In this document: positions 1 to 11,452 of the stretch, in pieces
How the letters are laid out: every line of letters starts with the position of its first letter
How positions within the stretch are numbered: position 1 is the stretch's first letter
NCBI GenBank assembly: GCA_022577435.1
Contig: JAKOON010000023.1
Location: 124,001 to 188,000 of the forward strand
Source: Embiotoca jacksoni
Taxonomy: Eukaryota > Chordata > Actinopteri > Embiotocidae
Direction: 5' to 3'
Length of the DNA stretch: 64,000 nt
The notes under the pieces: generated by a model
What the model was told of the DNA's origin: nothing
Database searches by the model: none
The model's input: only the letters and a program-made list of their open reading frames with translations
Program-made: the position numbers and the translations under genes

Positions 1-3000
1 ACACGAAAGTTGCACAATCATGCCAGAGATGACTGTTTTATATTTCCACTTTATAATTTAATATGTTCTTCTGGCTGTGAATAGCACTTTGACCTCCAAA
101 GACGTCAACACTGATTTATTCCTCTCAGCTGTTGAGGTGCCAATCTTACTTGTTTATTCCTTTCACCTTCACCAATTCTGAGTCTTTATTCATTGTAGAA
201 GGTGATAAAATTCATAAAAGTTCATCATCATTATTAAACTAGTCTGTTCAGCAAGATATTACAGGTGTCAAACTAACCACAGTGTATTTGACTCCATCTG
301 ATTGTGGCCACTGTGCCATTTCCTCCACAATGGAATCATCATCTATGATGCCTGTGTTTTGTCGTTATGTTCTAACAAATAATAATATTTCCTTTGACTA
401 ATTTTTTTCTCCCAAGCTATGTTCCCCTTTATGTTCACTATACCAGCCATGGAGCTTTGAAATGAAAGAGGCACCCATGTTTCCATTTTCCTTGTCTGAT
501 GTGTTTTTAGTGATGTAAATACAAGCAACAACCCACCTACTGGTTTGTAAACTACTGTACTAAAGCTAGTGAGTCAAGCATTGTTGCCGTCGCCATCTTG
601 ATATTTGGAGACACAAGTGACCATATTTAGACGAGCTGGGGAGGAGCGAGAGGTGAGAACCCGAGAATCCTATACCCGCCCACCTACACTGGAAACCTGA
701 CAACTAAATAATCTAAGCCTGAATCATAGTCATCTGGTAGTACCTGACGGTTCAGGTCGTAAATTACAAACTCACTGAACTGTGTTCAGACATTTACCAA
801 CGTGAAATTCGTTTTAAATTGTCAATAGACAGCATATTACAATGACACTGCAGTGAGCAAAGACACAGTTAACAGCCGGTGGCTTCCACTTCTCTCCTCG
901 TGTTTCTTTACAGGTTCATGTGGTATTTACTTGTATATGTACGTGATGTAAAAGTTCATTCGCATGAAGAGCGAGGAAGTGAGATCCAATCACAAGTGGG
1001 TCACCTGAGACGCATAATAACGCCAGGTGTGAATTGCCGTATGGAGAAGTCCACTTGTAAATGGATCACACAGAAAGCCTGTTGATGCCAAATGTAAACG
1101 GACTCTATAGGAGCCAGAAGATGTTAGAGTCAGCCCTCAATGGCCCTCACTGGCATTGCACTTTATAGCATGACTTGAAGACCCAGAGACTACGTCAGTT
1201 TTTACGTATGGTATACGTTTAAATACAAAGTTTAAAGTCTCACTACAAGAGGGTTGCTCATCGTGATGAACACGCCAAGAGGAATCACTGGACTCATCAG
1301 TTTCTCTCAGCACTATCAAGTAGTTCAGTGTCATTGGTTGGTTTGGTCCTGACAGCCCACATCAGAACATTAAGGTTTTGGTTCAGTCTCACGTTTTCCA
1401 TCAGCTTTGTTTGTAACAACATTCCACGGCCACGTTCAATTTTGACACCACACAGCAGACAGACAAAGTCACTGTTAGCTGGTGAACAGAGTGGAGCATT
1501 TAGCAGCTAAAGAGACGGATATATTTTTCTCAAGAGTTGGTAGAAACAAACAGAGACAGAGACTGAATATTTGCTACGAATACGACTCCAAATAAATGCT
1601 GCAGGTATTGCTCTGTGGCTGATAGCTTTGAATTGCCAGCTGTTTGCTAACATGTTTCCCTGAACAACTTCATGAGGTCATAATATATCATAATATATCA
1701 GTTGACAGCATATTTCTCCTGCCCTCCACTGGCAAAGAAAATCTTTTCTTCAGTACATGTGTTTCCCCTGAGTGACAGAAATATCAAATGTTAGTTTTAA
1801 ATGTGCAGTCATGTTAGTCAACATGTAACCACTGTATGTATATGTGCGTCTGAGCTTTTCTTAAAGTCCCTCTTGGCTGCATCTTTCCTGTCCCTTCCGT
1901 CCTGGCTGAGTCTTGTGGGACAGCCAGACTGTCACTCCAGAACTCCTGAGTTTTAATTGATGGTGACGACACCATTAAACCATTGGCATCTCTCCCGTTA
2001 CCTTATCCTGTAATACTATTAGACTGGCAGCATCGTCCCTCAGACGAATAAAACGGGTGTCTGCGAATAGATACAGACTTTAAGTTTCTGGCACTTGAAG
2101 TAAATGTGGATGTTATGATATTAGCTTTCATAATACAAGAGTGATGTGAAGAGGAAGAGAATTTCTCTTGACCAAGAAATACGCTTCTCTTACTTTCCAT
2201 CCAGCTGAATTGTCATGCAAAAGCAAGAAAAGTACAGTAAATAGACATTTGATTTTACAGTTTTTATACAAGCAACATCTCACTTTTACCACCACTGAGT
2301 AGCAGACCTTTCATATCTGGAATTTATCTGAATGATTAGACATTGTAAAATAAAAGTGCCCTTCTTTTACCAGCTTTTGTTGAGACATTCCTGCTCTTAC
2401 ATTAATGCGCAAGAGCTGTCAAATTGCTAATGGTTTTCACCTAGTGATTTCAAAAACTAAAACCTTTGAAACTATATTATATTGCATTTAAAGAATTATT
2501 AAAACTGTTGTTACTGTTATGTAATATAAGATATATTGAAATGTAAACATGAATTGGACACATTATTGTAATCCTTCTCTAAGCATTTTTGCACTCAAAG
2601 ACCAGGAAACAATTATTGTTACACAAATGATTCACTTGTGATCACATTAAACATGCTTAAAGTACTGTGTCTAAATATCTCTCACTTGTGTAAAGTCAAG
2701 GCCTATACTGTTTTTTGTAGGTGCAAGGTGTTTCTCATGACCGGAGAGGCAACTCATCATCTTGAAGTGGTAGGTCCTGTCAGGCCTATTTAAAGCGCTC
2801 GTTTTTATTCCTCTTGATCTGCCCCTTTCATTAAATCTAAAACCTAACCGTGTTTTCATTTTCTCCCAAAGAAAAGAAATAACTTTTTCAGACTAAACTG
2901 TCATCTGTGTCCACAGTCCTGTGGCCAGCAGGACATGTTTAATGTGTCTGAAATTAGATAACACAGGTGCCCAGAACAAGAATTGATTTAATGATCTTAG

Positions 3001-4067
3001 CCAAACAGCTAAACACAGCTAACAGCACAGTGCTAAGACAGTTCAATGGGCTTGGCCATACTTGATCCTGACATTTGAGGGCCAAGAACCAAGAGCTCAA
3101 TTTTTGTCTTCCTGCAGGGATCAAGCCAAATAATGAGCTGTTGAATGACGGTTTTAAGCATCACTGCCCATCTGTAAGAATGAAGGATCTATTGTGTGCC
3201 AGGAACAAACCATCATCCATCAAACTAGCCGGTAAGAACTTGAATAGCGCAATTGTGCGCAGCTGATCAGATTCTCTGTGCTACCAAAATAGCACAGGAC
3301 ATGATTGACTTTTACCCTTCTCTGAGCAAGCAGGAGGCGCAAACGCAAATCCCGGTAATCCTTGACAGCAAAATTATACTGTGGCTCTTGATCGCTGCTG
3401 GCACATCCCCTGCTGCACCTAGAGGTGCCTTCAAGACCACACTGAGTTACAGGAAAAAAACAAAAGGAGTACTTTTGATAAGAATGCCACTTTAATGCAT
3501 GGCATGTTTAAATGACAGGTTTTCATATATGTTTTCCTTGAAGGTGGAAGACAATGACTGTGTGACTGGCTGGTATTGGCCGAAGGTTTTCATAAGTCTT
3601 ATGTGCAGATTATATAAAGTAAAACTTAAGAAACCATGTAGTTGTCCAAAATATTTCATCAATAGCACTTCCAATGAAATCAGTTCTTCCCAAGCATTCG
3701 GTTCCCTTTAAAGTGATTTAAGCATGATGTTGTGTGATTAATAATGCTACTACTTGACCTCCTTGTGTCAAACATCTATTTCAGTGGAATCAGAGTTAGT
3801 TGCAGCCACATGCTATTCTGGAAAACTGGTAACAAGCTGTCTAGAGGGAGCATCTTGTCCATTTAACAAAGCGTTCAAATAGCATCTCCTTTAAAGCTGA
3901 AGCTTAAAGCTTATCTCAACTTGCGGCTGCTTCCATTTACCCCCTTTAGATTGTTTGTCTTAAAGCACACAGGCTTAGGGCTGGAGGCAGATGGAGTCCT
4001 ACAATTTCTAGACCCATGGGTGATAAGGCCATTTGGGGTTAGCGAGGTCACAACTAGGCAGCTTCTC
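1..4067. other. Gene-free region downstream of kcnv2
   Basis: I find no coding exon here on either strand; open frames are short and unrelated to any family I recognise. The part next to 4067 should contain the kcnv2 3' untranslated region, since that gene runs leftwards, but I cannot fix its polyadenylation site. One dispersed-repeat copy lies near 583-695. A short direct duplication of a cataatatat unit lies at about 1679-1697. The remainder looks like ordinary AT-rich intergenic DNA. Confidence 0.6.
583..695 (+). repeat. Degenerate dispersed repeat, copy 1
   Basis: This stretch shares an ordered series of short words with 20150-20310: a (t/g)cgccatc block, tttggag, aagtgac, a ggagcgag block, ccgcccac and gaaacctg. 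The same words in the same order at two distant places point to an old dispersed repeat. I cannot assign the family. The similarity was judged by eye and is weak between the blocks. Confidence 0.4.
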
Positions 4068-7026
4068 TCAGTCCTCGGCCTCGTGGATAGTTTGCCTTCC
4101 GCTGGGCCGATAGTGTATCTCGTCATCTGAGTCTTCTTGCTGGGGTTCGAAGCAGCTGTCAAACTTATGCCGCAGACGTTTCTTGAGCTGGAAGCTGCGC
4201 TCGGTGTTTGTCTGCGTGTATTCCTGCTCCTTCAGTTTGGCGTAGTAGTCGGAGAATTTGTTGAACAGAATTGAGATGGGCATGCCGTTGAGGATGATGC
4301 CAAAGGAGATGCAGCCGAATGCCACACAGCGGCCGAGATAAGAGATAGGGACAACATCTCCGTAGCCCACAGTGGAGATGCTCACCTAAAAGAAACGAGA
4401 AGCATCAGCTTACATGCAAGTGCTCAAAACTATTGCACAGTTTTTATAGTTTTTCCAGGAATCCCAGGTTTTTATACAGCAACATAGAGGACAGCGGAAA
4501 AGTGTTTTTTCAAGCTTTATTTCTGTTCTTGTCCTTTTCATTCTCGTGGTGTCTGCCTTTTCACACTGCACCGAAAAGCTATTCGGCTAAAGCTTTGTGA
4601 GGGTCCAATAATTAAGTTTTTTTGAGAAGTTGAGAATCAAGAGGATCAAAAAACATCCAGGAATGTAGTGCTACAAGTTACATCTCTTGAACGCAATCAC
4701 TGTGTCTGGCCGAAAATGAGACGCATTACACCGTATTAGAGGGGATTAGACACATAACAGCTGCTGCCTGGCAAAATAGAAACCATGTCTTTAAATGAGT
4801 CTGAGTGGAGCACAGAGAACCAAGCTGAGGACACACTGAGGCTAATGTTAGTGCAGAAAAACAAAGAAAAAATTTAAAAATCTAAATATTTTTACAACAC
4901 AAAAACAAAAACAAAAACAGAACATACAGGCGGCCACCGCTAAAATTTGCTTGGTAGACAGTCATAGAAATCTGCTGCCCACTCAGTGTAAGATTTTAAT
5001 TGTCTAAGAGCTAACTGGAAATTGGTGCTTAACCTGCTGACAGCTTGGTTCCCCTCACTGGTCAGCTGTATAGACCAGGAACATGATTCTTACTTCGTGA
5101 CGTGTCCTATCATGACACATTTACTGTTGGATGAGAGTTGGATGTCATCGTTTGTGTTCCTGTTTAAGAGATTATCTCTAAAGTTGATTCAGCCAATCGT
5201 TCACTAAACAGGACTGTATTTGAGCCCAAGATTACAATTGTTGTCATGAGTTCACTGCTTCGTGGAACCATAAAAATAGCTCAGAGCACGACTCCGCGTT
5301 GCGCCTTTGTCTTTATCTGACTAGGCATGCAGCATAAATCCGAGAAAGCCTAATCCTTGACACCCAAAATGCACTGTACTGCTTGATCATACTGACACAT
5401 GACACTGAAGACTGAGCTTCTCTTCAGCCGAGTAAACAGGAACGGCTTACCAAGTTCAAGGCAACGTCACTAAAATACCAGCAGTCTGCGATTCTTGCTG
5501 CTCTACACTGAAACTCAGGAAACCAAAATTCAGAGACACAGAGTTTACTGGAGAGGTGCTTGAAGTTTGTTCTGTACTCACTGCAGCCCACCACCAGGCG
5601 TCTGGTATGCTGCTGAACGGTGTCCCGGGCTGGTCCACCTCCACAGAGTGCATCAGTGCAGAGAAGGTGAAGATGCCCATGGCGATGAACAGAAACAGAC
5701 AGCACACCTGAAGCGTAACAGAAGAGCACATGTTAACAGCAGCACTGGCTGACGTGTGCAAATATATATAAAAAATGAGCTTTCTGAATTTCACAGGCTG
5801 TGTAAATAATGGCTTTTTAAACATCTTTGTGAACCCACTGGGGACTTTAGAAAAGTTACTGCACACGGCCACAAAAATATATTCTGCACATAACGCCTGG
5901 TAAAAACCACAAGTCGTCCTTTTTGGATATATTCATTAACACAAAAATAACAAGTTGATTCGTAAACTTTCGAGCGAGTGATTTGTGGATTTTGTACTTG
6001 ACACTAAGCTAAGCTAGCTGTCTAGTGTGTAGCTTTATATTGATTTCACAGATATGACAGTGGATTTATCATCTATTTCTCTTCAAGAAAGAAAAAGACA
6101 TACTTCTCTAAATAGACAGCGACATTTGGTGGATTTCCATGAAACCTTAAAATGTTCTGAGTCAGTGTGACTTTAACGTAAAATTACACCTGGCTCCTTT
6201 TCTACTTTTTAAGGAACATGAGGGAATATTTTGGGGGTTGCAATGATTAGTCATACCACGTCACGTTAGTTAAAGATGCTGACAATGTTAAGTTTTGTGT
6301 TTCTTTGATATTCCTTCATACCTGCTCAGAGCACTGGCGGATGGTGAAACCAAACGCCCTCATGCCTGTGGAGTGACGGGCAAGCTTCAAGATACGGAAG
6401 ATGCGCATCAATTTGACGACCTTGAGCACCTTGCTGACTTTACTGACTCTCGCCATGGTTTTCAATTCTTCCTGTGCGCTGGCGTCTTCTGAATCTAAAA
6501 CAAACGTCTCAAACAGGATCTGGATGAAGTACGGCATAACAGCCACCACGTCAACAAAGTTGAGGGCACTCTTCACAAAATGTTTGATATTGGATGTGGT
6601 GAGTAACCGCAAAAAGTACTCCATTGCAAAGAAAAGGATGGAACTAACTTCCACCCACTCCATGTAGGTTTTGCCTGCAAGTTTGTACTGCTTGAGTTCT
6701 TTGACAGTATTCATTGTCATGGCAACAATAGAGATGAGCACAAAGAGACTGGAAAACACAGCAAACCCTTTGGCTGGCAGTGAGGAGTAAGGATTCTCCA
6801 TCAAGTCCCAGAGTATCTTCCGAAGGGTGCCCATAAACATGCTCTTGTAGCACTCCTCGTCCTGATGGGGCTTGATTTCATCGAGCAGCTCCTTGTTAAC
6901 CTTCAGCTGGTCTCTGATGTCGTCCACTTTTTCCTCAAACAGAATGCGACAGCACCTAAGGAGGAGGAGAAGAGCTTTACTGCCAGTTTTCACAAGAACT
7001 ACTTTTCAAAATCTTGCATAAAATAT

Positions 7027-7059
<33 letters not shown>

Positions 7060-7622
7060 GAGTATAAAGAATCTGCAGCCCACCTTGGAGTGTCTTTTAG
7101 TTTGAGTCCCCAGAACAAAATCTCTTCCTCAAAGTTGACAGGGCAGAGACTATCCATCACCCATAGGACATTACTGCAGTAGAAGTGAAATATGTAGTGG
7201 AAAAACATCGGGTCTCTGTCAAAAAAGAACTCATTGCTGTGAACATTGTAATCGTCACAGAGCGTCAGACGCTTCACTGGATCATCACAGAGAGCGAGGG
7301 CTCCAATCCTGGTTTTGGGGTATTTGAGGACTAAATGCTTGGGGATGTGAAACACCTTTCCGCCCACGTTCAGGTTGACAATGTTTGACTTCCTCGGGTT
7401 TGGTGCATCTTTGCTCTTGTGTTTTGCTGTCTCTCTTGTCTTATCAGGAGCGTCAAGGTTGTCCATAGAAGTCCATGGTTTCACCGAGCTGTCCTGTGAA
7501 AAGGGGAATTCACTCTCCTGATCTTCAATACTTTGTGAAAGGCTAACTTCCCGTTTTATGGTCGCAAAAAGGCTGGAGCGGCGCTTTTTCAGCACCTTGA
7601 TTTTAGGCTTTATAATCTCCAT
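4068..7622 (-). CDS. kcnv2: Voltage-gated K+ channel modifier subunit Kv8.2-like (KCNV2)
   Basis: Electrically silent Kv subunit; family members join Kv2-type subunits in the plasma membrane, notably in photoreceptors, and change their gating. Coding exons on the minus strand are 7622-7084, 6955-6322, 5707-5582 and 4385-4068, giving 538 residues (human KCNV2 has 545). An N-terminal T1 tetramerisation domain spans about 78-190, with NVGG, DRDP and the HFY...C...CC metal-site pattern completed across intron 1. S1 lies near 243-264, S2 281-299 and S3 308-330. S4 (350-374) has regularly spaced Lys/Arg and ends RILKLARHSTG. The pore has WWWAAVS and the filter TVGYGD at 438-443. The motif GIILNGMPISILFNKFSDYY after S6 is typical of Kv8.2 rather than Kv8.1. 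The start is the ATG at 7622. All introns are GT-AG. Which teleost paralogue this is remains unclear. Confidence 0.9.
5991..6110 (-). repeat. Dispersed repeat copy in kcnv2 intron 2
   Basis: Within the 614 bp intron, the reverse strand resembles the first part of the repeat family seen at 18.3, 19.8 and 21.6 kb. Shared blocks are ctaagctaagctagct, a tagctttatatt block and a cttctc/cttcaagaaag block. Its orientation is opposite to the family's ggaatagttca start. The copy is degenerate and its limits are approximate. Confidence 0.4.
7029..7057. repeat. (CA)n microsatellite in kcnv2 intron 1
   Basis: A near-perfect run of about 14 AC units lies inside the 128 bp first intron (6956-7083), 26 bases from the splice donor of exon 1. 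Confidence 0.95.
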
Positions 7623-8837
7623 TGTGTCAGCACCTTGGAAGACAAATCGGCAGAAAAGCTTTATGCCAAGTCTGAGTTAAGTCAATAAAAAACAATATTA
7701 AGAATATTCCACAAGATCTCCATCTGAGCAAAATATTGTCCTCTAAAAATCATGCTTTCTAGTTGAAACAAAGATTAAGAAAGAGCTACCGTGCTTTTCA
7801 GTCAGCGTGCAAGAAGATCAACTGCATGGGCCTCAGCCTCTTTACTGAATCGTTAATCCTATTGCTGTTCTTTCTGTCCCAAGGCAAGTTAAAAATACTG
7901 TCACAAGGATTAGTGTTGTGATTTAAGGCTTTGAGTTCTGAGAGAGGGAAAGGAGTGGAAAGAAGAGAGAGAGAGTGGTGTGATTGCAGTACTGCATTGC
8001 TAACAAGTTTCGGAAAGCTTTCACAGGAAGTACAGTATGTACTAATTCAACAGGTAGATTATATCCCGCTGTGGTCCTTCTGAACTTTTGCTGAACTGGC
8101 AAACTAGGATTGAATTTATACTTTAAATATGTACAAATTACCATTTGGAATAACATATTCACTGTTTTATCTAAATTCTGAACAAACCATTTGAAGTATC
8201 TTCTCACCTCTCTTCTTCATTGACATAGATCTGTTTTCAATAACTCAAGATTATAGTTGTAGTTAATCAATTTAAAAAATAAAGTGAACAAGAAAACAAA
8301 AGTACATTTTGACAGTATGGGCAGATTGGGATTCAGTGTCCTGAATTTGAATAATATGAATATGTTGCAAAAGTAAACAGCAAACTTGCGCAGATTTGGT
8401 CAGCCTACGAATTTTCTAGTCTATTGTATTGTGAATAGATAGTTTGTGACTGACATCCCAATCAAAGTTTAAAATTTAAAAATGATTTGTAATTACTGAA
8501 AAAATTCTATATATGACACAAAGCAATAAGAATTTTTTGGGGATATATTTACAACACCTGGATAAACCACACACAGAGACAATTCACACAGTGAATAATG
8601 GTTTGGCCCAGATTTCACTATTGGAAGCTTCTGGATGGTATTTCCCGATCACGACCGGAAAAGGAAGTAGAAATGTAATTTTTTTTTTTTTAATTTGTAT
8701 TAAAATGTAATGTTTTAGCTATGGTGATCCATATTTATCTTAACCTGATCCTTATGTAACTAAATCTTAATAAAATAAAATTGTAAAATTATATTAAATT
8801 AAAATATTTGACTCGACTATATATACCTTCCGAGCAC
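7623..8837. other. Intergenic region between divergent kcnv2 and rps28
   Basis: The two genes are transcribed away from each other, so this 1.2 kb should hold both promoters and the kcnv2 5' untranslated region. I see no further exon. A poly-T run lies at 8680-8691, and 8750-8820 is strongly AT-rich. No clear TATA box can be assigned to kcnv2. Confidence 0.55.
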
Positions 8838-8854
8838 CACGTGACTTCCTTTCC
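8838..8854 (+). promoter_or_regulatory. E-box and 5' TOP-like tract of rps28
   Basis: A CACGTG palindrome at 8838-8843 is followed by a pyrimidine tract (cttcctttcc) at 8845-8854, 17 bases before the rps28 start codon. A C followed by a pyrimidine run at the transcript start is the terminal oligopyrimidine motif that couples ribosomal-protein mRNAs to mTOR-controlled translation. The exact start site is inferred. Confidence 0.5.
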
Positions 8855-8870
8855 AGGCTAACCTGATAAC

Positions 8871-10115
8871 ATGGACGCCAGCCGCGTGCAGCCGATCAAG
8901 CTCGCAAGAGTAAGAAAACATCTATTACGGCGAAATTAGTCAGGTCCAGGCGGAGAAACAGCTACAATAAGAAGTCGTGTTTCAATTGGTCCCAAAACTT
9001 TGATGCTAAATTTGCTTTTGTGCACCGATCAGCAAAACATGTCTTCAGCTCTCGCGCTTCCATCACGGAGGCCTTCTCCGTGCTACAGGCTCAGCTCCTT
9101 AGCCTGCTGCGCTCTCTCCTGGACTCTGTGGTTACCTATTTATTTTTTATTAACAGTATATATTATACGGCTGTAATACTCAAAGTACACTTGTGTTTTC
9201 TTCTTAGGTCACCAGGGTGCTCGGAAGAACCGGTTCCCAGGGACAATGCACACAGGTATGTTAACATGGCTAATGTCTGTCTTAACGTTTCCTATGAGTA
9301 ACGCAGGTCTTCTCGTGGTTCCTGTCCCATCATTTAGTTTACTGAACACCTTCTTGCAATATATCAATAAAGATTAAAACTATAATTTGTTTAAATCGGA
9401 GAAATCTAAACTTAAGTTTCAAGAAAGGTCGACTGGTTGGAAAATGTGTTTAAAATGTACACCGGGAAGTAATCGCCAACTATTTTTTTTTTATATTGTG
9501 ACTGACTTAATCATTTGGAGTCAGTTGTTTTATTTAAAATATTCTGATTCCACCTTCTAAGAAAAAAAAGGGATTATTTTCTCCATGATAATAAATGAAT
9601 CGTCTTTTGGTTGTGGCCTGTTGGTCTGGGGGGGATTTTAGGCCTTTGTGGCGAGACTGTAATTTTTTTAGTATTCTCCGGCATTTTAAAAACCAAATAG
9701 TCTATATCAATTAATCAAGGAATTAATTTAAATAGGGTGGCAAACAATGTTTTTATTATTATTATTATTTTCGTTGTTATTTATATCTATTAATATGTCA
9801 GTGTTAGTCCATAAAATAACGCGTACATTACCATTTTTAAGTGGTGGTAACCTAGAACATGTTACGAGATGCCCATATGTCATTGTATGTCCTGCAGTTA
9901 TTTGTGAACGCGAGTGAAGTTGTGACTGAGTCAACATCAGTGACTTTCTTCTTCCAGTTGACCACCAAGTACTCTGCGTTGCTTTCTTGCAGGTCCGTGT
10001 TGAGTTCATGGACGACAGCAACCGCTCCATCATCAGGAACGTGAAGGGCCCAGTCAGAGAGGGAGATGTGCTGACACTTCTGGAGTCTGAAAGAGAAGCC
10101 AGGAGGCTGCGATAG
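8871..10115 (+). CDS. rps28: 40S ribosomal protein S28 (eS28)
   Basis: Component of the small ribosomal subunit, near the mRNA exit channel. Coding exons are 8871-8909, 9208-9255 and 9993-10115, giving 69 residues, the exact family length. The protein starts MDASRVQPIKLARVTRVLGR and ends EREARRLR, nearly identical to human RPS28; the changes I see are Ala for Thr at residue 3, Arg for Lys at 16 and a few conservative ones. All junctions are phase 0 with GT-AG sites. A splice donor (gtgaga) follows the TAG stop directly, so the 3' untranslated region lies in a separate exon beginning at 10939. The gene is divergent from kcnv2. Confidence 0.97.
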
Positions 10116-10938
10116 GTGAGAGGAGCTAAAAAAACAGGCGTTTGAGGCTGTTGGACGTCATTAAACTGTCGGTGTTGGTACAGACCTGGGGACACTGCGT
10201 AGGGCTCTGGTGTGGAACGGGCACTTTTCCCTTGATATTTTATACATGAAGTCAAACGGCAATATTTTTAACAATCTGGCAAACTACCAGTAGGTAACTG
10301 TAAAATGGTGGGTTACCTAGTGACCAAAAAAACATGACCCTCTGTACAATTTAATAGTACAACCCTGGAATAAGTGTTATGCTTTGATTAAATTTGGTAA
10401 TTACAGTACAAAAGGGGGAAAAAAATTACAAACCGCTTACCATATATTGCAATAATACAAAAACACACCAGTCTTAGGACTTAAACTACCACAGATTTGA
10501 ATGAAGAATTCTTTGATGCATAATTTACAAACACATTATTTTTGGGGTCTTTTGAAGTGTATGGTGTGTTGTTACCGCAGTATGTATCCTGCTCAAATGG
10601 TTTTGTTTTGGGTTGTTTTTTTTATCTCTGGAGGCATATGCTTAGAAAACTAGTAGCAAAAGGTCAGGGTGTCAGTTAGTAACTCAAATTGGAAATATAA
10701 AGGGCTTGCAGTTCAAGCCGAGCTGAATTTAATTTGTAACCACAAGAAGTCACAGGTCCATCCTAAAACTGAACTCTTATTTTTCAATGCAATAATGGAT
10801 TCGAGTGAATTTTAGCTGCTAATGTCTCCATCTACGGTTGTTGCTGGGGTCTCTGTATAGAGCTCTGCTGCTTTTCGCTCGGCTGAGTTCTGCTTAGTTT
10901 TGAGATGGTGTGCGTGACTGATCTCTTTGTCCTCACAG

Positions 10939-11055
10939 TGCCCGCTAGAACTGAGGTGCCAGTCCAACGCTGCGGACCAGAAGATGCCATCAGTTTCACC
11001 AGCAGTGGACTACATTTCTTGTTAAAATGTTTTGAAATAAATTTGGGTATCAAGA
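10939..11055 (+). other. rps28: Non-coding 3' exon of rps28
   Basis: A clean acceptor (cctcacag) precedes 10939. The exon carries AATAAA at 11035-11040, and its 3' end should lie about 15-20 bases beyond that. It pairs with the donor immediately after the rps28 stop codon at 10115. A spliced, purely untranslated last exon explains why no polyadenylation signal sits close to the stop. Confidence 0.75.
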
Positions 11056-11452
11056 TGAGTTTGGAAGTCCCCTGTTCATTTTATTATCGTTGTTTTCCCC
11101 CCTCGCAATAACAATTATCTGACATTTCTGAAGCCCGAAAGATAAACTGACGAGTCAATAAAGTTGATCTCGCAGCTGATTTGTTAAGTGGTCACTATAG
11201 AAGCAACATCCTGGCACACAGATGCCCAACAGATGTGTAAAACTGGATGGAGATTCAAAAAAAATGTAAGAGCATTAAATAATTTAAGTACTTTTTATGA
11301 CATCAGTCCATTTAATGTGAATAACTGAGTTATGATGTTAAAATCTTATCTTTTTTTTTTTTTATACCTGCAATGTCACACTTTAAGATACCAGCAAAAT
11401 GAAGTAATCTGAGTGCCTGATGTTCTGTAGAAGGTATGAATCTAATGAACTA

